Part shown: piece after piece, positions 43,610 to 53,643 of the stretch
How the letters are laid out: each line of letters begins with the position of its first letter
Position numbering within the stretch: position 1 is the first letter of the stretch
Source: Acidobacteriaceae bacterium
GTDB lineage: Bacteria > Acidobacteriota > Terriglobia > Terriglobales > Acidobacteriaceae
Direction: 5' to 3'
DNA: 64,000 bases
NCBI GenBank assembly: GCA_003132405.1
Contig: PKXQ01000079.1
Span: 58,309 to 122,308 of the forward strand
The notes under the pieces: generated by a model
Databases searched by the model: none
Told to the model about the DNA's origin: nothing
The model's input: only the letters and a program-made list of their open reading frames with translations
Made by a program: the position numbers and the translations under genes

Positions 43610-43957
43610 TGGAGAAAAAGTGTAGCAGGCAAATCGTTTGGGTGGCGTGAACGGAGCCAAAACCGCGGGGCGCACGACTACAAGAGCCGGTCCCCGCGGG
43701 TTATGGCGAGCATTTCTAGCGGACGAGAAAAAATGGAAACGTCGAACGAAATTCGACGGTTGGCGCAGAGTCTGGGAAATGGACTTACGCAGATTTGACG
43801 CCAAAGCCCCCGGGATCGGTTAGTCGGCAGTTTTACCCTCAAGAGAGGTTAAAATAGATAACCCGATCCGAATTCCCGGGCACTGTGAGCCGAGACCCTG
43901 CCGACGTCTCGGTATGGTGTGGCAACAGCGGTCTAGCGAGCGCGACGGAAATTTATC
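43610..43957. promoter_or_regulatory. divergent promoter region with inverted repeat
   Basis: About 350 bases between the TolB-like gene (minus) and the acyl-lipid cluster (plus). It holds one strong inverted repeat, ACCGCGGGG at 43662-43670 facing CCCCGCGGGT at 43692-43701 with 21 bases between the arms. AT-rich sequence around 43845-43862 (TTAAAATAGATAACC) may hold the promoter of the lipid cluster. No known operator was identified. Confidence 0.4.
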
Positions 43958-46471
43958 GTGGAACCTGTGAGTAATATCGAAGAACGGCGGACGATGGAAT
44001 CAACTGACACCGTCACGAGCGGCGAACCTTCCGCTATGAGCGTGGCGCCGAGCGTCGTTGCCTCGGCTTTCGCCACCGCTTCGCCTACTGCCTGGCCTCG
44101 GCCGTCCTCGCCGATTTATTGGCGCGTTGAGGGAAGTCTGCTCGAGCTGACGACGGTTCGTCCAATTGCCTTCTTCACCTGGAACAGCCAGACCTATATT
44201 GCACGGGCCGTGCGCCGCAGCCTGGTGCTCGTGATGGCGCTATTGCGCCCGTTTTTGTATCTGGCGAATCGCGTAGCTGCTACGCGAATCGTTCATGCCG
44301 TGCTGCGCGGCGTGACGCGCGATCGACTCGATCTGCTCGGCGAAGAAGAATTCGAATACAAACTGAAGCCGTTGCTTAAAGAAGAAGGAGTGCGGCGGCT
44401 GAATGCGTTGCAGGCGACAGGCGCGGATGTAGTGCTGGTGAGCCAGGGTTTGGACCACGTGATGCGGCCGCTGGCACGGCATTTGGGCGTGCGCTGGATT
44501 ATTGCCAACCGACTCGACTTTCGCAACGGAGTCGCGACAGGACGGCTGCTGAGTCCGGTGATCCGGCCGCGGGGCTTGTTTGCGCGCCTTCGCGAAGCCG
44601 GGCCGGACGGGCAGCAGAGTGCGGCGCGGTTGGTGCGGGCGCTGGGATTGCGCGGCCCGAAGTCGCTGGCGTCGGCGATTGTGCCGGCAGTGCGAGTGGA
44701 GGCGCCGCGAGTTCGTCCCATTGTTTATTTCGACGAAAAGCGTTATCCCGCGCGGTTCTCGGTGCGCGAAGCATTGAACGGTAAGCGGGTCATGCTGATT
44801 GGCGTCACCGGATTCATTGGCAAAGTGTGGCTGGCGAACACGCTGATGGATCTGCCGGAAATCGGAAAACTCTATTTGCTGATCCGGCGGCAGAAGTCGA
44901 GTCCGGCGCAGAAGCGCTTCGAGAAGATCATCGAAGGCTCGCCAGTCTTTGACACGTTGTTCGAAAAATACGGCGATCGGCTGGGCACGCTGCTGGCGGA
45001 AAAAATTGAGGTAGTCGAAGGCGACGTTTCGCAGCCGGGCCTCGGACTCGATTCAGACACGGCCGCGCGCCTGCGGAAAGATCTCGACCTGATCATCAAC
45101 AGCTCGGGGCTCACAGATTTCAATCCCGATTTGCGTGACGCGTTAGCCGTCAACGTGGATTCCACCCATCACCTGATTGAATTCATTCGCGAGTCGGATC
45201 ATGCGGCGTTGCTCCATCTTTCGACTTGCTATGTAGCCGGACAGCGCGATGGGCGCGTGGGCGAGCGATTGCGCGTGAATTACACGCCGGCTGGCATTCC
45301 AGATTTCGATGCGGAAAAAGAATGGCATCGGCTGCATGAACTGGTGGAGCAGGCCGAGGCCCGTGCCGAGGGGCCCGAAGTTGCAGAAGAATTACGGAAG
45401 CAGGCGTTAGAGAAAGAGCACGCCGCGAAAGGCCTGAGCGGGCAAGCGCTGGAAAATCAGATTCGCAAGAACCGCGTTCGCTGGTTGAAGAATTATCTGA
45501 CGGAAGCAGCTACGCGCCGCGCGAATGAGCTGGGGTGGCCGAACACTTACACATTCACGAAGAGCCTGGCTGAGTCGCTCATCTCGAAACATGGCGCCGG
45601 GCTGCCGATTGCGATTGTGCGACCTGCAATTGTCGAGACTTCGGTGGCGAAGCCGTTTCGCGGATGGAATGAGGGAATCAATACTTCGGCGTCATTGTCT
45701 TATTTGCTGGGGACGGCATTCCGCCAACTTCCCTCCAACGAACGCAAGCGTCTCGACATTATTCCGGTCGATGCAGTATGCGCGGGAATGACTTTAATTG
45801 GCGCGGCGCTGGTGGAGCGGCGTCATGATCCGCTGTATCAGTTGGCGACTTCGGTTACGAATCCGTGCGACATGGGGCGCTCGATTGAGTTGACCTCGCT
45901 CGGCCATCGAAAGCACTATCGCGCGCAAGAGGGTCTTGAATACTGGCTGCGGCTGCGGATGGATGCGATTCCGGTTTCGAAAGAGCGGTATCAACGTATG
46001 TCCGCGCCGGCGCAGAAGATGATCATCAAATCGATTCAGCGGGTGATGTCGCCCCTACCATCGGCGATGACAAAGCCTCTGGCGAAAACCGAGCGTAACC
46101 TGGAGCGTGTGGAAAAATTGGTAGGATTGTTCGAGCCGTTCATTCTTCACAACGAACATGATTTCGTCGCCGACAATGTGGAAAAATTGTCGCAGGCGCT
46201 TTCGCCCGAAGAGCGGAAAGTGTTCGGTTACGATACCGCCGGGCTCGACTGGTTTGAATATTGGATCGACATCCATATTCCTGCGTTGCGGCGTTGGACC
46301 TATCCGCTGATTGAAGGGCGTCCGCTGGAAGCGCGCGCGCCTCGGCTGCTGCAGATGCCGACGCCGACGCGGTCGGCCCCGACGACGGCAGGGACACCTG
46401 CGACGATGACGACCGAAAATGGCGATGCCATGAAGACTGGGACAAACGGAGCAACGTGGCGATATTCCTGA
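43958..46471 (+). CDS. fatty acyl reductase with degenerate N-terminal HAD domain
   Basis: 837 aa from a GTG; ATG codons at 43994 and 44036 are alternatives. Residues about 52-205 resemble a HAD-IB phosphatase, but motif I reads [11 protein letters not shown] where FDVDGTL is expected, so both catalytic aspartates are replaced (Arg56, Glu58). [20 protein letters not shown] and [16 protein letters not shown] still follow the HAD pattern. Residues about 270-690 form the NAD(P)H-binding male-sterility/acyl-reductase domain: [32 protein letters not shown] and the catalytic YTFTK (Tyr531, Lys535). A helical FAR-C-like domain follows at about 700-800. It should reduce an acyl thioester to aldehyde or alcohol. 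First gene of the cluster; it overlaps the next by 16 bases. Confidence 0.83.
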   Translation: MEPVSNIEERRTMESTDTVTSGEPSAMSVAPSVVASAFATASPTAWPRPSSPIYWRVEGSLLELTTVRPIAFFTWNSQTYIARAVRRSLVLVMALLRPFLYLANRVAATRIVHAVLRGVTRDRLDLLGEEEFEYKLKPLLKEEGVRRLNALQATGADVVLVSQGLDHVMRPLARHLGVRWIIANRLDFRNGVATGRLLSPVIRPRGLFARLREAGPDGQQSAARLVRALGLRGPKSLASAIVPAVRVEAPRVRPIVYFDEKRYPARFSVREALNGKRVMLIGVTGFIGKVWLANTLMDLPEIGKLYLLIRRQKSSPAQKRFEKIIEGSPVFDTLFEKYGDRLGTLLAEKIEVVEGDVSQPGLGLDSDTAARLRKDLDLIINSSGLTDFNPDLRDALAVNVDSTHHLIEFIRESDHAALLHLSTCYVAGQRDGRVGERLRVNYTPAGIPDFDAEKEWHRLHELVEQAEARAEGPEVAEELRKQALEKEHAAKGLSGQALENQIRKNRVRWLKNYLTEAATRRANELGWPNTYTFTKSLAESLISKHGAGLPIAIVRPAIVETSVAKPFRGWNEGINTSASLSYLLGTAFRQLPSNERKRLDIIPVDAVCAGMTLIGAALVERRHDPLYQLATSVTNPCDMGRSIELTSLGHRKHYRAQEGLEYWLRLRMDAIPVSKERYQRMSAPAQKMIIKSIQRVMSPLPSAMTKPLAKTERNLERVEKLVGLFEPFILHNEHDFVADNVEKLSQALSPEERKVFGYDTAGLDWFEYWIDIHIPALRRWTYPLIEGRPLEARAPRLLQMPTPTRSAPTTAGTPATMTTENGDAMKTGTNGATWRYS

Positions 46472-47595
46472 CCGGTGGGACCGGCTACATCGGCGCGCAT
46501 GTCGCCGCAAATCTGCTGGAACAACACGATGCGACTTTGAATCTGCTGGTGCGCGGCCGCGATCCTCGCGATGCAGAACTGCGCCTATGGCAGGCTTTGC
46601 AGTTGCACCTGCCGTTCCCGAAGTTCTATGAATACCTGCAAGCGAAGATACGGATTTTTCGCGGCGATCTTACTTCGTCCCGCTTCGGTCTCGCGCCCGA
46701 TGATTATGACCGACTGGTGCACACTACCGATTCGGTGATCCACTGCGCCGCTTCGTTGAATCGCAAGTCAGAAAAAAGTTGTTTGAACGTGAATCTGCGC
46801 GGAACGCTCGAAGTCGTTCAACTGGCGCGGCAATCCCAGTATTATCACGGCCTGCGCAGGTTCTCGAATGTGAGCACGGTAGCAGTCGCCGGCAAGCGCA
46901 ACCACGAAGTTGTTTTCGAAGACCGTTCGATTGAGTGGGAGCGCTCAGATTACGATCCCTATGGGCGGACCAAGAAATTCTGCGAGCACATGGTGCGCGA
47001 ACTGCTGCCGGATGTGCCGCTGACGATTTTCCGGCCCAGCATCGTTCTCGGCGACAGCCGCTATCCGCAGACGACGCAGTTTGACATGGTGCGGTCATTC
47101 GTATTTCTGGCAGGATTGCCGGTGCTGCCCTTTCGTCCCCAGGACAAAATTGATATCGTCAACGTGGATTTTGTGGCCGACGCAATTTCTACCTTGCACA
47201 TGAAAGCCAATCCCGCCCACGATACTTACCATCTTTCCTCGGGCAATTCTTCGCAGTCATTTCGCGAACTAACTCGCGCGCTGGCGACGGAGCAGAACAA
47301 GCGCCCGCCGGTATTTTTGCCGATCCTGGGAAAACCCTTCAGCGCGACCATTGATGTGGTCGCGAATCGCAAAGGGCCAGTCGGCCACGGCGCGGCCCTG
47401 ATGAAGGTCTTTCTGCCTTACTTGACGTGGAATACAGTGTTCGACAATACGCGCGTCACCACGGAAATGGGACGCAAGCCCGCACCGTTTTCGCAATACA
47501 GTTTTCCGCTGCTGCGATTCAGTCGTGAGCACAATTTCTCCTACCCCTATCAAGGCTGGCCAGAAAGCACGAAAGCCGGAGGGTCCGCCGCATGA
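46456..47595 (+). CDS. thioester-reductase-like SDR (NAD-dependent epimerase fold)
   Basis: 379 aa from a GTG inside the end of the preceding gene. An extended short-chain dehydrogenase with the nucleotide motif [18 protein letters not shown] and the catalytic pair in [11 protein letters not shown] (Tyr-x-x-x-Lys). [24 protein letters not shown] and [13 protein letters not shown] match the thioester-reductase/NAD_binding_4 group. [13 protein letters not shown] also fits. It could reduce a carrier-bound acyl group or act on a sugar or lipid alcohol. Its stop overlaps the next ATG by four bases. Confidence 0.8.
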   Translation: MAIFLTGGTGYIGAHVAANLLEQHDATLNLLVRGRDPRDAELRLWQALQLHLPFPKFYEYLQAKIRIFRGDLTSSRFGLAPDDYDRLVHTTDSVIHCAASLNRKSEKSCLNVNLRGTLEVVQLARQSQYYHGLRRFSNVSTVAVAGKRNHEVVFEDRSIEWERSDYDPYGRTKKFCEHMVRELLPDVPLTIFRPSIVLGDSRYPQTTQFDMVRSFVFLAGLPVLPFRPQDKIDIVNVDFVADAISTLHMKANPAHDTYHLSSGNSSQSFRELTRALATEQNKRPPVFLPILGKPFSATIDVVANRKGPVGHGAALMKVFLPYLTWNTVFDNTRVTTEMGRKPAPFSQYSFPLLRFSREHNFSYPYQGWPESTKAGGSAA

Positions 47596-49001
47596 TGGAC
47601 TTCGTGCTGGAAGCCTGGGTATCGGGCATTATCGAAAGGAAGAAAATCCAGTGGATGATGGGCAAACGCGAGCCCTGGCAGCCCGGCGAAAAACTAAAGC
47701 TGCTATTTGCCGGCTATAACGGCACCCGCAATACTGGTTCCGATGTGCGTGTGGAGGAAATGCTGCGCCAGATTCGGCGGATTCTTGGACCAGAAAATGT
47801 CGACCTCAGCATGATGACATTTAACTTTGATCGGTCGCGCGGATATTTCGAAAGCACATCGCAGGTTCGGTTGCCGGATATTTTCCCTCCCTTCCTCGCG
47901 AATGAAGTTCCGAAGCATCATGGCGTGGTGGCCTGCGAAGGCTCAATGTTCAAATCGAAATTTGCGAACGCGCTGGCGACGATGATGATCGGATCGCTCG
48001 GCATCGCTGCGGCGGAGAACAAATTGTCGATCGGCTACGGCGCCGAGGCGGGCCACATGGATCCTGTAGTCGCCAAGATGTGCGGCCGCTACTGCAAGAA
48101 TTCCCTGGTGATCACACGCAATAACGAGTCGCGAAAAATTCTGCGCGAGCTCGGAGTGCCGACGGAATTAGGCACAGACACGGCGTGGACCTTTGAGCCA
48201 ATGGGCGCAGACTATGGCCAGAAGGCGCTGCGCGATGTTGGTTGGGATGGCAAGACGCCTGTGCTGGTGGTTTGCCCGATCAATCCCTTTGAGTGGCCGG
48301 TAAAAGCCTCGGTGGCAAAAGCCGCGCTGCACAGCCTGACTGGCGCATACAAAGAGAGTCACTATCGCGGGCCCTATTTTCATAATGCCGGGCCAGAGGC
48401 AGATCGCGCCTACGAATACTATTTGAATTCGATTGCCAATGCAGTCGCGGCGTTCCGCCAGAAAAGAAATGTATTTGTGATTATGGCGGCGACGGAGCGT
48501 ATGGATGCGCGCCCTTGCCGCCGCATCTCCGAGAAGCTCGGTGGTGTTCCGGTGCTGACGTCGGATGATTACAACATGTATCAATTGGTCAGTATTCTGC
48601 GTGCATGCCGCATGATGGTGTCGTCGCGCTATCACGGGATCGTTACGTCGATGCCCGCTCTGGTCGCCTCTGCGGGGATCACCATGGATGAGCGCATTCG
48701 CAACTTGATGAATGAGCGCAAGCATCCCGAATTGCTGATGAACGTCGACGACCCCGACTTGGAGCCGCGCACGCTGGCAGCACTCGAAATTCTAGATCGC
48801 GAGGGCGAGCGGATTGCCGACGGAATTGCGCGAACGGTGGTTAGAAATTTGAAACTCATGGCGCGCATGGGTGTGTATTTCGAAGAAGAAGTGCAGAGGC
48901 GGTACCCGGAGTTTCCCACCCGGCGCGGGGAATGGAGCTGGGAGGATTATTTACCGCCAATGAGCGACGGGTTGAAACAGTTGGCGGCGGCTTACGCGTA
49001 G
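47592..49001 (+). CDS. polysaccharide pyruvyl transferase family protein
   Basis: 469 aa; its ATG overlaps the SDR stop (ATGA). The family transfers pyruvate from phosphoenolpyruvate to sugar hydroxyls as a ketal, or in relatives handles similar substrates. Visible are the N-terminal [18 protein letters not shown] (family start pattern), [24 protein letters not shown], and the C-terminal [17 protein letters not shown], whose SxRYHG signature is diagnostic. The last 70 residues are an extra helical segment. Presence between acyl-reductase and acyl-ligase genes suggests the product carries a sugar or polyol head group. Confidence 0.82.
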   Translation: MMDFVLEAWVSGIIERKKIQWMMGKREPWQPGEKLKLLFAGYNGTRNTGSDVRVEEMLRQIRRILGPENVDLSMMTFNFDRSRGYFESTSQVRLPDIFPPFLANEVPKHHGVVACEGSMFKSKFANALATMMIGSLGIAAAENKLSIGYGAEAGHMDPVVAKMCGRYCKNSLVITRNNESRKILRELGVPTELGTDTAWTFEPMGADYGQKALRDVGWDGKTPVLVVCPINPFEWPVKASVAKAALHSLTGAYKESHYRGPYFHNAGPEADRAYEYYLNSIANAVAAFRQKRNVFVIMAATERMDARPCRRISEKLGGVPVLTSDDYNMYQLVSILRACRMMVSSRYHGIVTSMPALVASAGITMDERIRNLMNERKHPELLMNVDDPDLEPRTLAALEILDREGERIADGIARTVVRNLKLMARMGVYFEEEVQRRYPEFPTRRGEWSWEDYLPPMSDGLKQLAAAYA

Positions 49002-49049
49002 GTGACTGAACTAGCTTTCGGTCAAGCAATCCTTACTACACAGAGTCCC

Positions 49050-50738
49050 ATGTCTTTTCTCGAAGATATTTTCGCCAGCATCGAGCGCAGCGGCGATGCT
49101 GTCGTGATACAGGAATTGCGCGACGGGCAGACCGTCTCGCTTACCGGGTTGCAGTTGCTTGCCAACGTGCAAGTGGCGCGGACTTATCTGCGGCGATTGC
49201 GGCTGAAAAATGGCGACCGCTGCGCCCTGCTAGCCCACAACTCGATGCTGTGGGTCGCGATGGATCTCGCCATCATGGCAGAAGGATTAACCGCTGTGCC
49301 GCTCTATGCACGGCAAGCCCCGGCCGAACTAGTCGCGATGATGAAAGATTGCTGGCCCTCTGTGATTGCTTGCGGCGAACAGTCGCTCGCCGACTCGATC
49401 GTGGAAGCCTGGCCGGAAGCTCCACCGCACTTCTGCTTCGAAAATGTCTTTACTCCAACGCGCGGGCCGGTGGAAAATCCCTCGCTTACGGTTAAGGACG
49501 AAAATGTCGTGGCCGTCATCTACACTTCGGGCACGTCGGGCGAGGCCAAGGGCGTGATGCTGAACGCGCTCAATGTCGGATACATGCTGGGCTGCACTTC
49601 GGGGCGGCTCGATCAGTTGATGGACGTTGGTCTGAAAAAGACGCGCTCGGGCCAGGATGCAGTGTTTCATTATTTGCCGCTTTGTTTTGCAGGCTCGTGG
49701 ATCATGATGCTGACCTGCCTTTTGCGCGGAAGCAAGCTTACGCTGAATACTGATTTGGCAAAGATTGCCGCCGACATGCGTCTGACGGCGCCGGATTATT
49801 TTCTCAATGTGCCCGCCCTCCTCGAACGCATGCGCAAAGCAGTCGACGAGCAGCTTTGGAAGACAGGTGGTTTTCCGTTGAAGGTCTACACCAATGCAAA
49901 AGGCGCGTGGGTGCGCCGCCAGGAGCACAAGGCCCGCGCAGTGGACGCTGTTTGGCTCGGCCTCGCGAATCGGCTTGTATTTCCTACCATCCGAAAAAAA
50001 ATGATCGGGCGCAATTTGCGCGCCCTGATTTGTGGTTCGGCGCCGCTGAATATCGAAACGCAACTCTTCTTTATGATGCTGGGTATCCCGGTTTTGCAGG
50101 TCTATGGGCTGACGGAAACAACCGCGATTTGCACCATGGATGATCCGGATGGTCACGTAATACCTGGGCGGGTGGGGCCGGCGATTTCAGGCGTGGAGAT
50201 GAAGGTTGGTGAAAACGGCGAAATTGTGGTGCAAGGCCCGAATATTTTTCCCGGATACTGGGGTCGTCCCGAGGAGACGGCGAAGGTGCTGCACGATGGC
50301 TGGTTTCACACCGGCGATCAGGGCGATGTCGACAGCAACGGGAATTGGAAGATTGTGGGTCGCATCAAGAACCTCATCATTCTTGGCTCGGGCCACAACA
50401 TCGCGCCGGAGCCGATTGAAGATGAGATTCTGCGTGAACTGCCCGACGCAATTCAAGTTGTGCTCGTAGGCAACGGCCGCGGCTATCTGGGCGCGCTGGT
50501 TACAGGCAACGTGAGCGGCGAGAAAGTTCGGGCGGCGCTGGACGCAATTAATCCGGGGCTTCCGCACTATAGGCAGGTTCGAGCTTTTCATCTGATGGAG
50601 GCGGCATTCACCATCGAGAGTGGGCTGCTGACGGCCAATGGCAAGCTGAAGCGCGATTTGATCGCCGAACGTTTTCGAAGTGAAATCGACACGATCTATC
50701 AGGCTTCGAAGAGCCAGGCCACACCGACGACGGTATGA
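49050..50738 (+). CDS. AMP-forming acyl-CoA/acyl-ACP ligase
   Basis: About 562 aa from the ATG giving MSFLEDIFASIERSG; a GTG directly after the preceding stop (49002) would add 16 residues. ANL-superfamily adenylating enzyme: ATP loop VIYTSGTSGEAKGVML, VYGLTETTAICT, FHTGDQGDVDSNGNWKIVGR, and the C-terminal catalytic lysine in TANGKLKRDL. It activates a carboxylic acid as acyl-AMP and then transfers it to CoA or to the pantetheine of a carrier. The acyl carrier protein gene downstream may be its partner. Its stop overlaps the next start by four bases. Confidence 0.88.
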   Translation: MSFLEDIFASIERSGDAVVIQELRDGQTVSLTGLQLLANVQVARTYLRRLRLKNGDRCALLAHNSMLWVAMDLAIMAEGLTAVPLYARQAPAELVAMMKDCWPSVIACGEQSLADSIVEAWPEAPPHFCFENVFTPTRGPVENPSLTVKDENVVAVIYTSGTSGEAKGVMLNALNVGYMLGCTSGRLDQLMDVGLKKTRSGQDAVFHYLPLCFAGSWIMMLTCLLRGSKLTLNTDLAKIAADMRLTAPDYFLNVPALLERMRKAVDEQLWKTGGFPLKVYTNAKGAWVRRQEHKARAVDAVWLGLANRLVFPTIRKKMIGRNLRALICGSAPLNIETQLFFMMLGIPVLQVYGLTETTAICTMDDPDGHVIPGRVGPAISGVEMKVGENGEIVVQGPNIFPGYWGRPEETAKVLHDGWFHTGDQGDVDSNGNWKIVGRIKNLIILGSGHNIAPEPIEDEILRELPDAIQVVLVGNGRGYLGALVTGNVSGEKVRAALDAINPGLPHYRQVRAFHLMEAAFTIESGLLTANGKLKRDLIAERFRSEIDTIYQASKSQATPTTV

Positions 50739-51544
50739 ACGATCTCAATTTCCAAGGTCAGACGCTTTCGTGGCAGATCGTTAATGGCGCGATTGAATTG
50801 GCGCTCCATCGCGAGGCTTGCAATGAGATCGGATCGGTCACGCTGGAGGAGTTGGAAGCGTTTGTGTCAGCTTTGCCAGCGCTGGCAAACGATGCGCACG
50901 CTTTGATTATTCATTCGACGTTGAAGGCCGGATTTTCGGCGGGTGCGGATTTGCGCGAACTGTTTCAGCGCGCACAGGAAATGGATAAAGCCGCGGCCTT
51001 GCGCGGGGTGCGGTCATTCTTGGAACGCATCCACTCCGTAATGAACGCACTCGATGCTTCGCCGCTGACGACAATCGCGGCGGTGCACGGCGTCACATTT
51101 GGCGGCGGATTTGAGTTAGCGCTGGTGTGCGACATCATTATTGCTGACCGGATGGCACGATTTTGTTTCCCGGAACTGCGGCTGGGCTTGATTCCAGGAT
51201 TCGGCGGAATCCCGCGACTGAAGCGGGATTTGGGCAATGCAGTCGTCCGCGATCTGCTCCTGACCGGCCGCAGTTTTAATGTGATGAAAGCGCAGCAGAT
51301 TGGGCTGGTGAGCCAGATTGCGGCCGAAGGCGAGGCGTTGCGAGTGGCGCGCGCTACCGCAAGTCAAGTGGGGAAATTTGATAAGCGGACAGCGGCAGCC
51401 GCTAAAGAGTTTGTTAAGCCAATTCCTTACGCTGAACTAAAGCAGGAGATTGATATTTTCTGCGATCTTTATTCTCGCCCCGCAGTCGAGGAAGGGCTAC
51501 GCAAGTTTGTCGAAAATGAAGGAGTGCAACCGTACTTGCCTTAA
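50735..51544 (+). CDS. enoyl-CoA hydratase/isomerase (crotonase) family protein
   Basis: 269 aa. Crotonase fold with the oxyanion-hole regions HSTLKAGFSAGADLRELF and HGVTFGGGFELALVCDIIIAD, and FPELRLGLIPGFGGIPRL. Acidic residues corresponding to the two hydratase glutamates (GGGFEL and FPEL) are present, so hydratase activity is possible. It may set double bonds or hydroxyls in the acyl chain of the cluster product. It overlaps the ligase gene by ATGA and is 53 bases from the carrier protein gene. Confidence 0.85.
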   Translation: MNDLNFQGQTLSWQIVNGAIELALHREACNEIGSVTLEELEAFVSALPALANDAHALIIHSTLKAGFSAGADLRELFQRAQEMDKAAALRGVRSFLERIHSVMNALDASPLTTIAAVHGVTFGGGFELALVCDIIIADRMARFCFPELRLGLIPGFGGIPRLKRDLGNAVVRDLLLTGRSFNVMKAQQIGLVSQIAAEGEALRVARATASQVGKFDKRTAAAAKEFVKPIPYAELKQEIDIFCDLYSRPAVEEGLRKFVENEGVQPYLP

Positions 51545-51597
51545 TTTTCAAATGGCGACCTGTAATTTGAAATTCTAATTGTAAGGACAGCAAATCT

Positions 51598-51846
51598 ATG
51601 GCAGCGCCCACGATCGATCACACACTCGACGAAATCTTGAATCTGGCGGCTTCGCATTTCAAAGTGCCGCGGGAAAAGCTCACGCCTGACGATGACTTTT
51701 TTAAGACGCTGGGCATCGACAGCCTGCAAGCGCTCGATTTGCTGACCAGATTGGAACAACACTTCCGCATCGAGTTGCCGGATTACGAATTGCAAGGTGT
51801 ATCGGATTTCCGGACGCTGGCGAGTCGAATCCAGGCGCGGCTGTAA
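51598..51846 (+). CDS. stand-alone acyl carrier protein
   Basis: 82 aa, typical for an ACP. The phosphopantetheine serine is in TLGIDSLQALDLL (Ser42); LTPDDDFFKTLG precedes it, as in carriers of secondary lipid pathways. The start has a TAAGGA site. It lies between a crotonase gene and a second acyl ligase gene, so it is probably dedicated to this cluster and not the housekeeping AcpP, which normally sits with fab genes. Confidence 0.92.
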   Translation: MAAPTIDHTLDEILNLAASHFKVPREKLTPDDDFFKTLGIDSLQALDLLTRLEQHFRIELPDYELQGVSDFRTLASRIQARL

Positions 51847-51859
51847 GATAACAATTTGA

Positions 51860-53575
51860 ATGCTTGATCTTCGCCAATATGCCAGCGTGGGTGCGGCGCT
51901 CAAGGACGCGCTCGACCGCTGGCCCAATGAAACTTGCCTGATTGAAGCCGATCGCGACCGCGAAAAAGTCCGGCTCACCTATTCTGACTTTAAGGAAATG
52001 GCGCGCCCGCTTTGCCGCGCGCTTCAGGACGCCGATTTCAAACCTGGCGATCGCGCGGCCATCATCATGAGCAATCAGTCAAAGTGGCTGATTTCGGCGT
52101 ATTCGACTTTCTTTTGCGGCGGAGTCTTGGTCCCATTGGATTACAAGTTATCCGCGACGGAACATCTGCAACTGCTGGCGCATTCGAAGGCGCGTTTTCT
52201 TGTCGTTGAATATTACTTGTGGCGTGCAATCACGCAGGCCCCTGACTTTGCGAAGCTAACGGCTCAGATCGTGCTGGTCACAGAAGCGCCGCCCGGTGCG
52301 GACTTGCGCGGAGCTTATCGATGGGAAGAATTTAAGCGGAAGGGCGAGCCGCAATTCGTAGCGCGGCAACGCGAAGACACGGCATGCATCGTGTATTCAT
52401 CGGGCACCGGCGGACGCCCGAATGGCTGCGTGCTCACGCACGACAGTTATCTCGAGCAGTGCGCCGCACTAACCGCGTGGTATCCATTTTGGCCAGGCGT
52501 ACGCTATTTGAGCATTCTGCCCACGAATCACGCGATTGATTTCATGGTCGGATTCATCGGTCCCTTCGTGTGCGGAGCCTGCGTGGTGCACCTGCGGACG
52601 CTGCGTCCGGAATTTGTGCGGGATGCGTTTGTGCGCTATCGCATCACTTATGTAAGCCTGGTGCCGATGGTGCTGAAGAATCTGGAACGCGGGCTGCGCG
52701 CCAAGTTTGACGAACTAAAGCCAGGCAAGCGCTGGATGCTGGAACGCCTGATCGGGCTGAACAAAGTGCTGACCCGAGGGCGTCCGCGCGTGGCAATCAG
52801 CCGCCGTCTGCTGCCCGACGTGCACAAAGCCTTTGGCGGAGAGTTGCGGGCCTTGATTGTTGGCGGAGCATTTACCGATCCCTCCACATTGCGGTTTTTC
52901 TACGATCTCGGAATTCCTGTAACTTGCGGATACGGCCTCACAGAAGCCTGCACCGCCGTGACGCTCAATGATCTGAAACCGTTTCGCGCCGATACCGTGG
53001 GCAAGCCGCTGCCCGGAAGCGAGGTGCGGATTTTAAATCCGGATGGCGATGGCATTGGCGAGGTGGCGGTGCGCAGCCGCGCGGTCATGTCGCATTATCT
53101 GGATGACCCGGAACTGACGGCGCAGACCATCGTCGAAGGCTGGCTACTGACAGGCGATCTCGGCCGCTTCGATCCCAACGGCCGCGAGCACCTCCAACTT
53201 TTCGGACGCAAGAAAAACATGATCGTCACCGCTGGCGGCAAGAATATTTATCCAGAGGATATTGAATCGGCGTTTGACGGTTTACCGGTAAAAGAATATT
53301 GCGTCTTTGCGGCGAATTACCTGTGGCCGCAAAAAATGCTTGGAGACGAGATGCTGGTGCTGGTGCTGCGATTGGAACAGAACCAGCAATTCGAAGATAA
53401 AACGTGCGAGGACATTGTGACGCGAAACCGGCGACTGGCGGACTTCAAGCGCGTGGGTGGATATTTGCTGTGGGAGAAAGATTTTCCGCGCACGGCGTCG
53501 CTGAAGATCAAGCGTGGAGAACTGGCGGTGGACATCGGAGCGGGAACGTCGCGGGAATCCATCGTTGAGATTTAG
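51860..53575 (+). CDS. second AMP-forming acyl ligase
   Basis: 571 aa, starting 13 bases after the carrier protein gene. ANL family: [74 protein letters not shown], and C-terminal [12 protein letters not shown] with the catalytic lysine. The phosphate loop has Asn where most members have Lys (PxG context), so its ATP handling may be altered, but the rest of the motifs are intact. A fatty-acid:ACP ligase role with the adjacent carrier is the simplest reading. Confidence 0.87.
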   Translation: MLDLRQYASVGAALKDALDRWPNETCLIEADRDREKVRLTYSDFKEMARPLCRALQDADFKPGDRAAIIMSNQSKWLISAYSTFFCGGVLVPLDYKLSATEHLQLLAHSKARFLVVEYYLWRAITQAPDFAKLTAQIVLVTEAPPGADLRGAYRWEEFKRKGEPQFVARQREDTACIVYSSGTGGRPNGCVLTHDSYLEQCAALTAWYPFWPGVRYLSILPTNHAIDFMVGFIGPFVCGACVVHLRTLRPEFVRDAFVRYRITYVSLVPMVLKNLERGLRAKFDELKPGKRWMLERLIGLNKVLTRGRPRVAISRRLLPDVHKAFGGELRALIVGGAFTDPSTLRFFYDLGIPVTCGYGLTEACTAVTLNDLKPFRADTVGKPLPGSEVRILNPDGDGIGEVAVRSRAVMSHYLDDPELTAQTIVEGWLLTGDLGRFDPNGREHLQLFGRKKNMIVTAGGKNIYPEDIESAFDGLPVKEYCVFAANYLWPQKMLGDEMLVLVLRLEQNQQFEDKTCEDIVTRNRRLADFKRVGGYLLWEKDFPRTASLKIKRGELAVDIGAGTSRESIVEI

Positions 53576-53643
53576 CTGGTGGCTTTCACTTACCCGGCAG
53601 CTTGCGGCAAACTGCGAGCTAAGCTGACATCTGATACCGAGAC

